A DNA stretch of 64,000 bases from Prevotella sp. (GCA_016286995.1 JAEEVA010000002.1:79396-143395), one strand, 5' to 3'; positions 17,818 through 25,792 are shown, counted from the first letter of the stretch. The notes: generated by a model not told the origin, from the sequence alone. Translations and numbers: made by a program.

Positions 17818-18912
17818 ATGGAACATCCCGAGAACAGTTCAGAATATGCTGGCCTGCAGGTGAATAGCGGCGTAGAGCAACCCAGTATCATCAACCCCTA
17901 TTTGCAGCGCAACCGCTTTCGTCGCCGTGAATTGACTGCCGGGGAGATGGTGGAAGGCATCGTGAAGGGTGATGTCACCATCCTGTCGCAGGCCGTCACG
18001 CTGGTGGAGAGTGTCAACCCGGAGCATCAGGCGAAGGCTCAGGAGGTCATTAACAAGTGTCTGCCCTATAGTGGTCGCAGCATCCGTGTGGGCATCAGCG
18101 GTGTGCCTGGTGCGGGCAAGTCGACGAGTATCGACGAGTTTGGCATTCATGTGCTGAAAGAGAAAGGCGGCAAGCTGGCCGTGTTGGCTATCGACCCCTC
18201 GTCGGAGCGTTCCAAGGGCAGCATCTTGGGAGATAAGACGCGCATGGAGAAGCTTTCGACCCATCCGGACTCGTTTATCCGTCCTAGTCCGACGGCAGGC
18301 TCCTTAGGTGGTGTGGCCCGTAAGACGCGTGAAACCATTATCCTGTGCGAGGCTGCCGGTTTCGACAAGATTTTCGTTGAGACCGTGGGTGTGGGACAGA
18401 GTGAGACGGCCTGTCACTCGATGGTCGACTTCTTCCTGCTGATTCAGCTTGCTGGTACTGGCGATGACCTGCAAGGCATCAAGCGCGGCATCATGGAGAT
18501 CTGCGACGCCATCGTCATCAACAAGTGCGACGGCGACAATGTCGACAAGTGTCACATGGCTGCCACCAACTTCCGCAATGCGCTGCATTTCTTCCCCATG
18601 CCCGAGAGCGGCTGGCTGCCTAAGGTGCTGTGCTACAGTGGTTTCTATGGCTACGGCATTAAGGAGGTGTGGGACATGATCTACGAGTACATTGACTTCG
18701 TGAAGGCCAACGGCTACTTCGACTACCGCCGCAACGAACAGTCGAAATATTGGATGTATGAGAGCATCAACGAACACCTGCGTCTCTCGTTCTACAACAA
18801 TCCCGTCATTCGCGAGCAGCTGAAGACCGCCGAGCAGACGGTACTGGCCGGTCAGCAGACATCATTCACGGCTGCCCAACGGCTGTTGGATACCTATTTT
18901 AAGAATCTATAG
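17818..18912 (+). CDS. meaB: MeaB/ArgK family GTPase, methylmalonyl-CoA mutase chaperone
   Basis: This 364-aa G3E-type P-loop GTPase guards and reloads the B12 cofactor of methylmalonyl-CoA mutase. Visible motifs are Walker A GVPGAGKST (residues about 101-109), switch residues in AIDPSSERSKGSILGDKTRM, FVETVGVGQSE, and the guanine-specificity motif NKCDGD. The C-terminal dimerisation arm is present (SKYWMYESINEHLRLSFYNN). The mutase genes themselves are not in this window. The 3-bp gap to the DUF1573 gene upstream and 28 bp to ispH downstream indicate an operon that does not reflect one pathway. Confidence 0.95.
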   Translation: MEHPENSSEYAGLQVNSGVEQPSIINPYLQRNRFRRRELTAGEMVEGIVKGDVTILSQAVTLVESVNPEHQAKAQEVINKCLPYSGRSIRVGISGVPGAGKSTSIDEFGIHVLKEKGGKLAVLAIDPSSERSKGSILGDKTRMEKLSTHPDSFIRPSPTAGSLGGVARKTRETIILCEAAGFDKIFVETVGVGQSETACHSMVDFFLLIQLAGTGDDLQGIKRGIMEICDAIVINKCDGDNVDKCHMAATNFRNALHFFPMPESGWLPKVLCYSGFYGYGIKEVWDMIYEYIDFVKANGYFDYRRNEQSKYWMYESINEHLRLSFYNNPVIREQLKTAEQTVLAGQQTSFTAAQRLLDTYFKNL

Positions 18913-18940
18913 TTTCTATTCCCATCATAGAAAGACAATC

Positions 18941-19819
18941 ATGCTTCAGATAGAGATTGACAACGGCAGCGGCTTCTGCTTTGGAGTGACCACTGCCATC
19001 CAGAAGGCTGAGGAGGAGTTGGCCAAGGGTGCTACCCTCTATTGCCTGGGTGACATTGTGCACAACGGTATGGAGTGCGAGCGGCTACGACAGATGGGAC
19101 TCATCACCATCAATCACGACGATATGGTTCATCTTCACGATGTCAAAGTGCTGTTGCGGGCACATGGTGAGCCTCCTGAAACCTACGAGCTGGCACGGCG
19201 TAACAACATCGAGATTATTGATGCCACCTGTCCTGTGGTGCTGCAGCTGCAAAAGCGTATCAAACGGCAGTATGAAGCCCCTGTCAACCTCCCTGGAGAG
19301 GCTACTCACGGCGACGTTTCCATTGTCATCTTCGGCAAGAAGGGTCATGCCGAGGTGTTGGGACTTGTCGGTCAGACACAAAGTACCGCCGTCGTCATCG
19401 AGCGTTTCGAAGACGTGAAGAAGCTTGACTTCTCGCGCGACATCTACCTGTTCTCGCAGACCACCAAGTCGCTCGATGAGTTTCATCGCATCATCGACTA
19501 CATCCAGCAGCACATCGAGCCAGGCGCAACCTTCAAGAGTTTCGACACCATTTGCCGCTCTGTGGCCAACCGCATGCCGAACATTTCGCAGTTTGCCTCG
19601 CGTCATGATCTCATCCTCTTCGTCTGTGGCCATAAGAGTTCGAACGGCAAGGTGCTTTTCAACGAGTGTCTGCGTGTCAATCGTAACAGCCACCTTATCG
19701 AAGGTCCTGAGGAAATCGACCCTGCCTGGCTTGAAGGCATCGAGACGGTAGGCATCTGTGGTGCCACCAGCACGCCCAAATGGCTCATGGAACAGTGCCG
19801 CGATGCGTTGTTGAAGTAA
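18941..19819 (+). CDS. ispH: IspH, 4-hydroxy-3-methylbut-2-enyl diphosphate reductase
   Basis: The last step of the MEP isoprenoid pathway: HMBPP is reduced to IPP and DMAPP by a [4Fe-4S] enzyme. The three cluster cysteines are visible at residues 13 (GSGFCFGV), 97 (DATCPVV) and 205 (DTICRSVANR). Other family motifs are LGDIVHNGMECERL, RAHGEP, TTKSLDEF and KSSNGKVL. At 292 aa the length is normal. The gene ends the macroglobulin-DUF1573-meaB-ispH run and is followed by a strong hairpin. Confidence 0.97.
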   Translation: MLQIEIDNGSGFCFGVTTAIQKAEEELAKGATLYCLGDIVHNGMECERLRQMGLITINHDDMVHLHDVKVLLRAHGEPPETYELARRNNIEIIDATCPVVLQLQKRIKRQYEAPVNLPGEATHGDVSIVIFGKKGHAEVLGLVGQTQSTAVVIERFEDVKKLDFSRDIYLFSQTTKSLDEFHRIIDYIQQHIEPGATFKSFDTICRSVANRMPNISQFASRHDLILFVCGHKSSNGKVLFNECLRVNRNSHLIEGPEEIDPAWLEGIETVGICGATSTPKWLMEQCRDALLK

Positions 19820-19844
19820 TCTCTTTCTTACTGGAAAACAAAAC

Positions 19845-19876
19845 ATAGGAGCGGAACCACTTGATTCCGCTCCTAT
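19845..19876. terminator. Hairpin terminator after ispH
   Basis: A perfect 12-bp stem, ATAGGAGCGGAA with TTCCGCTCCTAT, has an 8-nt loop. It separates ispH from the convergent secreted-protein gene; no long U-tract follows. Confidence 0.75.
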
Positions 19877-19915
19877 TCGTATTCAGTCTTTCTGATGACT
19901 TCCAAATCGTCTCGA

Positions 19916-21238
19916 TTACTTCTGAATCATCTTCTTGCCGTTCTGGACCACTACGCCCTTATAGCTCTCAGAAACCTTCTGACCAGCGAGGTTGTAGATG
20001 GCGCCAGTGGTAGTGGTGGCAGTCGTAGTGATGTTCTCAATACCAGTGTATTCGGGCAACGCATTGTTGATAGTAATAGCGAAGAACTGGAAACCGTTAG
20101 AAGGAGCCAATACTAAATCACCATCGCTTTCTACGTTGAACTCTGTTTCAAACATAACAGCAGTCTTCTCGTCACCTTCGCCTTCAGTCTGATTAGGAAT
20201 AGAAGCCTTGTCACCATTAACAATGACAATTTGTCTGTCGGAAACACCAGCACCTTTAAGTCTCAATCGAATGACGTCATTTTTTGCAAGGTTGGCAATC
20301 TTTATCGTGATTGCACTACCGTTAATAGCAAAGTATTTGCCTGGAGCGATGCGAATCCTGTCTTTGTCGAGACCAGAATTGTTGTCTCTTGTAAATGCAA
20401 GTCCCTTGGTGATGTCTAATTCTTCACCGTTTGCCTTGATTGCGGTGTAAACATTACGTTCTGTTAATGTAACTTGATTTGACCAGTATTTGTCATCGAC
20501 AAAAGACCATGTGGCTTCATCTGCAGCCAAATTTGCTGCGTCGGCACTAGACAACTCGCTTGTGAAATTCCATGTGGTTGCTGGGGTTGGATCAGCAGGC
20601 TGGACACCACCACCAGCTTGTGTAAATGCAATCTCGTAGAAGTGACCATTGTCTGAAGTGTTACCCTTTACAATAATTTCATAAATCTTAGAAGCATCCA
20701 GCCCATCGACCGTTAAAGCGGTAATTGTATTCGTATCATCTGTTTTAGAGGCAACTTCAGTGTCGCCATCCATTACGGTCATGATAACTTGACGTTCTGT
20801 CTTCTTGCCTGATTTTCCAAGTACACTTACGCTAGTGATGTTTGTTACTTTGAATGAATAAGCTTGGCTTGCTTTCAGAGCTGCAGCACGATCAGAAGCA
20901 TTGCCGTCATTATCCAGCAGACCATAATATGCGCTTCCATTAAAAACACCAGTAGCTTCCCATGATACTTTAGAACTACCAGAGCTAGTGTAATAAGTAA
21001 CAAAACCTAATCCGTTTTTGTCAGGCTGACTCTGTAGGGATGACTGGTATGCTGCATACGCTGAAAGAACAAGAATCTTCTGTTCTGCGTCATACGAATA
21101 GAGCTTGGTGCAGTTCTTTAAATCGATGTTGTCAAGAGTTGCATACTGTGCAACATCCAGATATGCATCTGTAGCAGTCTGTGCATTCACGCCAACGGCC
21201 ATGAGAGCCATTGCGATAAGGGTAAAAATTTTCTTCAT
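19916..21238 (-). CDS. Secreted protein with Prevotella-type C-terminal sorting-like tail
   Basis: This 440-aa protein starts with a clear signal peptide (MKKIFTLIAMALMAVGVNAQ). Two beta-rich regions follow; the second (residues about 215-395) begins TTWNFTSELSSADAANL and has the look of a repeated carbohydrate-binding or adhesin module, but no family is recognised. The C-terminus, YNLAGQKVSESYKGVVVQNG plus KKMIQK, matches the tail of the 722-aa protein at 61262-63430. Such tails resemble degenerate type IX secretion C-terminal domains, so surface export is plausible. The gene is more AT-rich than its neighbours. A perfect promoter lies upstream at 21286-21317. Confidence 0.8.
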   Translation of the reverse strand: MKKIFTLIAMALMAVGVNAQTATDAYLDVAQYATLDNIDLKNCTKLYSYDAEQKILVLSAYAAYQSSLQSQPDKNGLGFVTYYTSSGSSKVSWEATGVFNGSAYYGLLDNDGNASDRAAALKASQAYSFKVTNITSVSVLGKSGKKTERQVIMTVMDGDTEVASKTDDTNTITALTVDGLDASKIYEIIVKGNTSDNGHFYEIAFTQAGGGVQPADPTPATTWNFTSELSSADAANLAADEATWSFVDDKYWSNQVTLTERNVYTAIKANGEELDITKGLAFTRDNNSGLDKDRIRIAPGKYFAINGSAITIKIANLAKNDVIRLRLKGAGVSDRQIVIVNGDKASIPNQTEGEGDEKTAVMFETEFNVESDGDLVLAPSNGFQFFAITINNALPEYTGIENITTTATTTTGAIYNLAGQKVSESYKGVVVQNGKKMIQK

Positions 21239-21285
21239 AAGCGTTTTGTTTTAATTATTTGTTAGTAAGTTATTTAATCTAGGTG

Positions 21286-21317
21286 CAAAGATAGGAACTA
21301 TTTTTGAAAAAAACAAA
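21286..21317 (-). promoter_or_regulatory. Consensus Bacteroidota promoter for the 440-aa secreted protein
   Basis: On the minus strand TTTG (21317-21314) is followed by 20 bp and TATCTTTG (21293-21286). The leader to the ATG at 21238 would be about 40 nt. Confidence 0.85.
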
Positions 21318-21368
21318 TAATTGGCAGTTTAATTTTACGAAAAAGCACGCAAAGGTTTACGGACAAAG

Positions 21369-21581
21369 ATGCGGCCATTGCGGCCGTTGCGGCCGTTGAT
21401 TTCATAGAGTAATTATAAAAATAATAATGTAGTAATAATTAATACATACACTTTTTTTAATATCTCTATGGAAACATCGGCCGCAACGGCCGCAATGGCC
21501 GCATTTTACTTCCTCTGACTTTCATGCCAGTAAACTGGGACTTTACTGGCATGAAAGTCCCAGTTTACTGGCATGAAAGTC
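21369..21581. repeat. Dispersed inverted-arm repeat, copy 2 (complete)
   Basis: Three GCGGCC(A/G)TT units (21371-21395) are matched by a perfect 25-bp inverted copy (21478-21502) across an 82-bp AT-rich core containing TTGATTTCATAGAGTAAT and TAATAATTAATACAT. Then comes TTCCTCTGACTTTC and a hairpin module: GACTTTCATGCCAGTAAA (21517-21534) with its complement at 21542-21559 and again at 21564-21581. The element ends 20 bp before the mnmA stop codon. Apart from the promoter at 21286-21317, the gap between the secreted-protein gene and mnmA holds little else. Confidence 0.9.
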
Positions 21582-21601
21582 AGACACCAGCGGACACGAA
21601 C

Positions 21602-22759
21602 TTAGCGCACGGTAATCTCGCCGGAACCATAACAACGGTGATGGTCAGCATCGTAAATGACACAGAACTGGCCGGGAGCGACGCCGTGAATGGGGGCAGC
21701 GGCATGCACCATGTACTGACCCTTGCCAGTACGTTCGAGCGTGGCGGGCAGAATCTCTGGTGTATGGCGAATCTTTAGCGTGACAGCACATGAGGGCTGT
21801 TCGCTTGGGCTGTTGGCAGGCGGCAGCTGGCCGTTGATGCTGTGGAAGTCGCGGATGGGGAAGTGCTGGCAGTAGGCTGTCTGCGGGTCGTAGCCGTGTG
21901 AGACGTAGATGATGTTTTGCACGATGTCCTTCTTGACGACAAACCACGGACCACCGCCCAGTCCGAGACCCTTGCGCTGTCCGATGGTGTGGAACCAGTG
22001 ACCCTGATGATGGCCGATGATGCGGCCTGTCTCCAGTTCCACGACGTCGCCCGTCAGCTCACCCAGGTAGCGCCGCAGGTATTCGTTGTAGTCAATCTTG
22101 CCCAGAAAGCAGATGCCCTGTGAGTCGCGCCGGTGGGCAGGGGCCAGATGTTCGCGCTCGGCAATCTGGCGCACCTCGTCCTTCATCATGTGACCGATGG
22201 GGAAGAGGGCTTTCTCCAGCTGCCAGCCGTAAATCTGCGCCAGGAAGTCGGTCTGGTCCTTTACGGGGTCGGGGCTGGTGCAGAGCCAGAAGACCCTCTC
22301 CGTCTCCCTTTGTTTAGGGCGAGTGTTAGAAGCCTCCCCTGAACAGGGGAGGTTGGAGGAGTCTTCCTCCTTTGTGGCGTAGTGGCCAGTGGCAATGAGG
22401 TCGTAGTCGTGGCCGCGCTTCTCGTGGAAGGCACCGAACTTAATCAGACGGTTGCACATGACGTCGGGGTTGGGGGTCAGTCCCGCGCGTACCTTATCCA
22501 TCGTGTAGCGCGTCACCTGGTCCCAGTATTCGCGATGGCAGTCAACAACCTCCAGCCGGCAGCCGTACTTGTGACTGACAGCTGTTGCCATTTCCAGGTC
22601 CTCCTCGCTCGAGCAGTCCCACTCTTCCTCTTCCTCAGGGCCTATTTTAATGTAAAAGCAGTCGGGCTGCAAACCCTGTCTCACCAGTTCATATAGCACC
22701 ACGGAGGAGTCTACACCGCCACTAAGCAGCACAGCAATACGCTTATCGTTCAGATTCAT
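21602..22759 (-). CDS. mnmA: MnmA, tRNA-specific 2-thiouridylase
   Basis: MnmA thiolates the wobble uridine (s2U34) of tRNA Lys, Glu and Gln using ATP and relayed sulfur. The PP-loop motif is LLSGGVDSS near the N-terminus. The two catalytic cysteines lie in NPDVMCNRLIKFG and DSQGICFLG. The C-terminal beta-barrel contains HTIGQRKGLGLGGGPWFVV. At 385 aa it is slightly long because the loop after ATGHYA carries an in-frame palindromic-repeat insertion (residues about 129-152, KEEDSSNLPCSGEASNTRPK). The catalytic parts are intact. The start at 22759 lies almost at the predicted transcript start. Confidence 0.96.
   Translation of the reverse strand: MNLNDKRIAVLLSGGVDSSVVLYELVRQGLQPDCFYIKIGPEEEEEWDCSSEEDLEMATAVSHKYGCRLEVVDCHREYWDQVTRYTMDKVRAGLTPNPDVMCNRLIKFGAFHEKRGHDYDLIATGHYATKEEDSSNLPCSGEASNTRPKQRETERVFWLCTSPDPVKDQTDFLAQIYGWQLEKALFPIGHMMKDEVRQIAEREHLAPAHRRDSQGICFLGKIDYNEYLRRYLGELTGDVVELETGRIIGHHQGHWFHTIGQRKGLGLGGGPWFVVKKDIVQNIIYVSHGYDPQTAYCQHFPIRDFHSINGQLPPANSPSEQPSCAVTLKIRHTPEILPATLERTGKGQYMVHAAAPIHGVAPGQFCVIYDADHHRCYGSGEITVR
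22304..22372. repeat. Palindromic repeat inserted in frame in mnmA
   Basis: CCTCCCCTG-AA-CAGGGGAGG (22333-22352) is a perfect 9-bp-arm palindrome. GGAGGA/TCCTCC (22355-22370) is a second small stem, and CCCT/AGGG lies before them. The sequence looks like an intergenic hairpin repeat yet is translated as an extra loop of about 24 residues of MnmA. Confidence 0.75.
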
Positions 22760-22764
22760 GGGTG

Positions 22765-22772
22765 CAAAGGTA
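22765..22772 (-). promoter_or_regulatory. -7 box for mnmA
   Basis: CAAAGGTA reads TACCTTTG on the minus strand and ends 5 bp before the mnmA ATG. The -33 region would fall in the adjacent heptamer array, with no consensus TTTG. Confidence 0.55.
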
Positions 22773-22780
22773 CGAAATAT

Positions 22781-22815
22781 AGTTTATAGTTCATAGTTCA
22801 TAGTTCACAGTTCAT
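22781..22815. repeat. Heptamer array (agttcat) between divergent mnmA and SPFH genes
   Basis: Five units: agtttat, agttcat, agttcat, agttcac, agttcat. The array lies between the two divergent promoters. Confidence 0.85.
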
Positions 22816-22848
22816 AGTTAAAGATGCTTAAATGTTAGCAAAAAAACA

Positions 22849-22878
22849 TTGTGGATTGAAATTAAATGCATATCTTTG
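22849..22878 (+). promoter_or_regulatory. Promoter for the SPFH gene
   Basis: TTGTG (22849-22853) precedes TATCTTTG (22871-22878), a match to TAnnTTTG, with slightly short spacing. The leader would be about 25 nt. Confidence 0.65.
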
Positions 22879-22906
22879 CGCTATCAAAATAATATCATTC
22901 TGATTT

Positions 22907-23878
22907 ATGGTTATGGAAAAGAAAGAGTTTAAGTTTAATGGAAGTGTATTGAACGGCTTCGTCATGCTGTTTGTTACTTTGATCTTATTCGTGGCTTCAG
23001 TCATAGGCATTGTTTTCAGTATTATTCAGTTGGATGAATCCCACGGTGCTTGTGGCGGCTGGTTGATGGGAGGCAGTGCGCTGCTATTGATTGCCGATGT
23101 TGTCTGTATGTGCAGTTTCCTGCAACTGGAACCCAACGAGGCCAGGGTTATCACTTGGTTTGGTAAGTATAGTGGCACCTTTGGAGAAACCGGATTCTAT
23201 TGGATTAACCCGTTCTATGGTACGAAGAAAGTGTCGCTGCGCGCCCGCAACTTAGACGCTGAGCCCATCAAGGTGAACGACAAGACCGGTAATCCTGTCA
23301 TGATAGGACTGGTGCTGGTGTGGAAGTTGAAGGACACCTATAAGGCTCTGTTTGAGGTTGATACACAGACAATGGCTGCCGCTCCCAATACGGTAGGTTC
23401 TGACACGAAGGGACTGATGAAGGCACTGGAACAGTTTGTACGTGTTCAGAGCGACGCTGCCCTGCGTCAGGTGGCTGGCCAATACGCCTATGATGATGAA
23501 GACAACAAAACAAATGAGCCCACATTACGCTCCAGTGCTGATGAAATCAACGAACAGCTTGAGCAGAAGCTCGACGAGCGTTTGGCACTTGCCGGCATCG
23601 AAGTTGTCGAGGCACGCATCAACTATCTGGCATACGCTCCTGAAATTGCTGCCGTCATGTTGCGTCGCCAACAGGCTTCAGCCATCATCACCGCACGCGA
23701 AAAGATTGTAGAAGGTGCTGTTTCAATGGTGAAGATGGCTCTTGACAAGCTGTCCTCCGAAGGCGTTGTTGACCTGGATGACGACAAGAAGGCAGCTATG
23801 GTCAGCAATCTGCTCGTGGTTCTCTGTGGCGACGACAGTGCCCAGCCAGTGGTCAACACAGGGACATTGAATCATTAA
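22907..23878 (+). CDS. SPFH/band-7 domain membrane protein
   Basis: This 323-aa protein has two hydrophobic N-terminal helices (VLNGFVMLFVTLILFVASVIG and a second near residues 52-70). An SPFH domain follows, recognisable from LEPNEARVITWFGKYSGTFGETGFYWINPF, RARNLDAEPIKVNDKTGNPV and GIEVVEARINYLAYAPEIAAVMLRRQQA. SPFH proteins oligomerise at membranes and organise microdomains or proteases. The ATG at 22913 is an alternative start. A small Arc-type DNA-binding gene follows 55 bp downstream, a pairing I recall from other Bacteroidetes. Its molecular role here is unknown. Confidence 0.9.
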   Translation: MVMEKKEFKFNGSVLNGFVMLFVTLILFVASVIGIVFSIIQLDESHGACGGWLMGGSALLLIADVVCMCSFLQLEPNEARVITWFGKYSGTFGETGFYWINPFYGTKKVSLRARNLDAEPIKVNDKTGNPVMIGLVLVWKLKDTYKALFEVDTQTMAAAPNTVGSDTKGLMKALEQFVRVQSDAALRQVAGQYAYDDEDNKTNEPTLRSSADEINEQLEQKLDERLALAGIEVVEARINYLAYAPEIAAVMLRRQQASAIITAREKIVEGAVSMVKMALDKLSSEGVVDLDDDKKAAMVSNLLVVLCGDDSAQPVVNTGTLNH

Positions 23879-23933
23879 GGAATAAGCTATTGTAGTTAAG
23901 TAAATATTTATTGATTTATTAAGTTTATAATGC

Positions 23934-24128
23934 ATGGCAGAAAAGACGACAAAAAGTTTTATTCTGCGCGTTGACGTCGAGATGATGAACGCAATTGAGT
24001 CGTGGGCTGCGGATGAATTCCGCAGCACCAACGGCCAATTACTGTGGATTATCACTGAAGCCTTGCGCAAAGCGAAGCGTCTGCCAAAGAAAAAGGGACC
24101 CGTAACAGACAACAATTCTCATTCATAA
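23934..24128 (+). CDS. Small ribbon-helix-helix (Arc-like) DNA-binding protein
   Basis: This 64-aa basic protein has the MetJ/Arc pattern: a short strand (KSFILRVDVEMMNAIESWA) then helix-turn-helix-like packing (NGQLLWIITEALRKAKRLPKK). Such dimers bind DNA through the strand. There is no adjacent toxin gene, so an antitoxin role is unlikely. It probably shares the SPFH transcript and may regulate it. A strong hairpin follows. Confidence 0.75.
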   Translation: MAEKTTKSFILRVDVEMMNAIESWAADEFRSTNGQLLWIITEALRKAKRLPKKKGPVTDNNSHS

Positions 24129-24130
24129 AA

Positions 24131-24157
24131 ATCGCGAAGCTTAATAGGCTTCGCGAT
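24131..24157. terminator. Bidirectional terminator overlapping the rsgA 3' end
   Basis: ATCGCGAAGC (24131-24140) pairs with GCTTCGCGAT (24148-24157) across a 7-nt loop. It is flanked by AAAA on the left and ATTTGTTTT on the right. The right arm encodes the last residues of RsgA (REAY), so one hairpin serves two convergent operons. Confidence 0.85.
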
Positions 24158-25133
24158 ATTTGTTTTCATCTTTGTCGTCGAGCATCGAGAGGTACGACTG
24201 GTAGCGACTCTGGGCGATGTAGTGGTCCTCGACGGCCTTCAGTACGGCACAGCCAGGCTCGTGGGTGTGTGTGCAGTCGCTGAAACGGCACTGTTTGGAG
24301 AACTCGAAGATTTCTTTGAAGTAGCTCGTCAGTTCCTCGCGTTCCATGTCGAAGGTGCCAAAGCCCTTGATACCAGGGGTGTCGATAAGGAATGAGGAAT
24401 GGGGAGTGAGGAATGAGGAATGATGAGTGAGGGGAATCATTTCGCTGAAGGTGGTGGTGTGCATGCCCATCTGGTGGGCGTCGCTGATGTCAGCCGTACG
24501 CAGGTTGACGCCAGGCACGAGACGATTAATGAGCGTCGACTTGCCCACGCCGCTGTTGCCGCTGAGCAGGGTAATTTTGCCATCAAGCAGGGACCGCAGC
24601 TCCTCCACACCCTGTCCTGTCACCGCCGATATGGTGCGACACTCGTAACCTACGGTTTCATAGAGATTGACAAGCATCTGCTGATAGTGCCGCTCGTCGT
24701 CTGAGAGCAGGTCTACCTTATTAAATATAAGGATGACGGGAACCCGATAAGCTTCGGCAGATGCCAGGAAACGGTCTATGAAGGTCGTCGAGGTCTCGGG
24801 CTTGCTGACAGTCACGATGAGCAATGCCTGATCGACGTTGGCAGCAATGATATGGCTTTGCTTCGACAAGTTGATGCTCTTGCGGATGATATAGTTACGG
24901 CGGTCCTCAATGGCTGTAATCCAGGCTGTTGGCTTTTGGCCGTTGGCTATTGGCTGTTGGCTGTTGGCTGTTTGCTGTTGGCTGACCTCCACACGGTCAC
25001 CAACGGCTACAGGATTTGTACTCCGAATCCCTTTGATTCGGAAATTGCCCTTCATCTTACAATCAAGTAGCTGGCCATCGTCTGTCAGGACGGTGTACCA
25101 GCTTCCTGTATTCTTTACAACAAGTCCCTGCAT
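24141..25133 (-). CDS. rsgA: RsgA, ribosome small-subunit-dependent GTPase
   Basis: RsgA checks late 30S maturation. The 330-aa protein has an N-terminal OB fold ([20 protein letters not shown]), then a circularly permuted GTPase order: G4 NKVDL, G5 ISAVTGQG, G1 [11 protein letters not shown]2 HTTTF, G3 [11 protein letters not shown]-terminal zinc domain has the Cys/His set [14 protein letters not shown]. Two heptamer arrays are translated: residues about 51-69 (Gln/Ala/Asn-rich [18 protein letters not shown]) in the OB fold linker, and 235-248 ([14 protein letters not shown]) directly before G3. The start codon itself lies in an intergenic array. It is probably cotranscribed with frr. Confidence 0.95.
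   Translation of the reverse strand: MQGLVVKNTGSWYTVLTDDGQLLDCKMKGNFRIKGIRSTNPVAVGDRVEVSQQQTANSQQPIANGQKPTAWITAIEDRRNYIIRKSINLSKQSHIIAANVDQALLIVTVSKPETSTTFIDRFLASAEAYRVPVILIFNKVDLLSDDERHYQQMLVNLYETVGYECRTISAVTGQGVEELRSLLDGKITLLSGNSGVGKSTLINRLVPGVNLRTADISDAHQMGMHTTTFSEMIPLTHHSSFLTPHSSFLIDTPGIKGFGTFDMEREELTSYFKEIFEFSKQCRFSDCTHTHEPGCAVLKAVEDHYIAQSRYQSYLSMLDDKDENKYREAY
24390..24431. repeat. In-frame heptamer array (gaatgag x6) in rsgA, next to G3
   Basis: Units gaatgag, gaatggg, gagtgag, gaatgag, gaatgat, gagtgag make 42 bp, exactly 14 codons, placed just before the DTPG switch motif. Confidence 0.85.
24926..24981. repeat. In-frame heptamer array (ctgttgg x8) in rsgA
   Basis: Eight units (ctgttgg, cttttgg, ccgttgg, ctattgg, ctgttgg, ctgttgg, ctgtttg, ctgttgg) encode a Gln/Ala/Asn-rich linker between the OB fold and the GTPase domain. 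Confidence 0.85.
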
Positions 25134-25235
25134 TGGCAGTTAGCCGTTAGCTTTTAGCAGTTAGCTTTTAGCAGTTAGCAATTGGCTGTTAGCTCTTAGC
25201 CAAAAGCCAAAGGCCAAAAGCCAATAGCCAATTAA
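25131..25235. repeat. 15-unit heptamer array filling the frr-rsgA junction
   Basis: Fifteen 7-bp units without interruption: cattggc, agttagc, cgttagc, ttttagc and so on to caatagc, caattaa. The first unit contains the rsgA start codon (CAT on the plus strand), and the last contains the frr stop. The two halves (GTTAGC-type and GCCAAAA-type) are partly complementary, so a hairpin could form in the transcript. Confidence 0.9.
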
Positions 25236-25792
25236 ACAGTCATGATTTCCTTGTTCTTGGCCTCAATGAGGGCGTCGAGCTTCTTGATCCACTTGTCGTG
25301 CAGCTTCTGCAGTTCGTCCTCAGCATCTTTCTCGTTGTCCTCGGAGAGTCCGTCCTTGATAGCCTTCTTCAATTTGTCCTTGATGTCGCCACGCACGTTG
25401 CGTACCTCCACCTTGGCCTTCTCGGCAATCTTGTTGCACTGCTTCACCAGGTCGCGACGGCGCTCTTCGGTGGGCTGGGGGATGCCCAGACGGATAATCT
25501 CGCCGTTGTTCTCGGGGGTGATGCCTACGTCGGAGTCCATGATAGCTTTCTCGATGTCACGAATCTGCTTGCGGTCCCAGGGCTTGATAGCGATGGTACG
25601 GGCATCGGGTGTCGACACGTTGGCAACTTGGTTGAGGGGTACTTTCTGTCCGTAGGACTCTACTCTCACACCACTCAGGATGGCCACGTTGGCACGTCCT
25701 GCACGGATACGGTTCAGCTCTTCTTCGAGGAACAATGCTGCCATTTCCATGCGTTCCTCAGCGGCGGCTAATGTTTGTTTTACGTCTATCAT
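25232..25792 (-). CDS. frr: Ribosome recycling factor
   Basis: RRF splits post-termination ribosomes with EF-G. At 186 aa the length is normal. Domain I helices carry the conserved RIRAGRANVAILSGVRVESYG and, near the C-terminus, ELQKLHDKWIKKLDALIEAKNKEIM. GIPQPTEERRRDLVKQ is the typical hinge region. A full promoter lies upstream at 25821-25852. rsgA follows across a heptamer array. Confidence 0.97.
   Translation of the reverse strand: MIDVKQTLAAAEERMEMAALFLEEELNRIRAGRANVAILSGVRVESYGQKVPLNQVANVSTPDARTIAIKPWDRKQIRDIEKAIMDSDVGITPENNGEIIRLGIPQPTEERRRDLVKQCNKIAEKAKVEVRNVRGDIKDKLKKAIKDGLSEDNEKDAEDELQKLHDKWIKKLDALIEAKNKEIMTV

Noticed and set aside
23934..24128. Antitoxin of a toxin-antitoxin pair
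   Set aside because: The fold fits, but no toxin-like small gene adjoins it; the neighbour is an SPFH protein.
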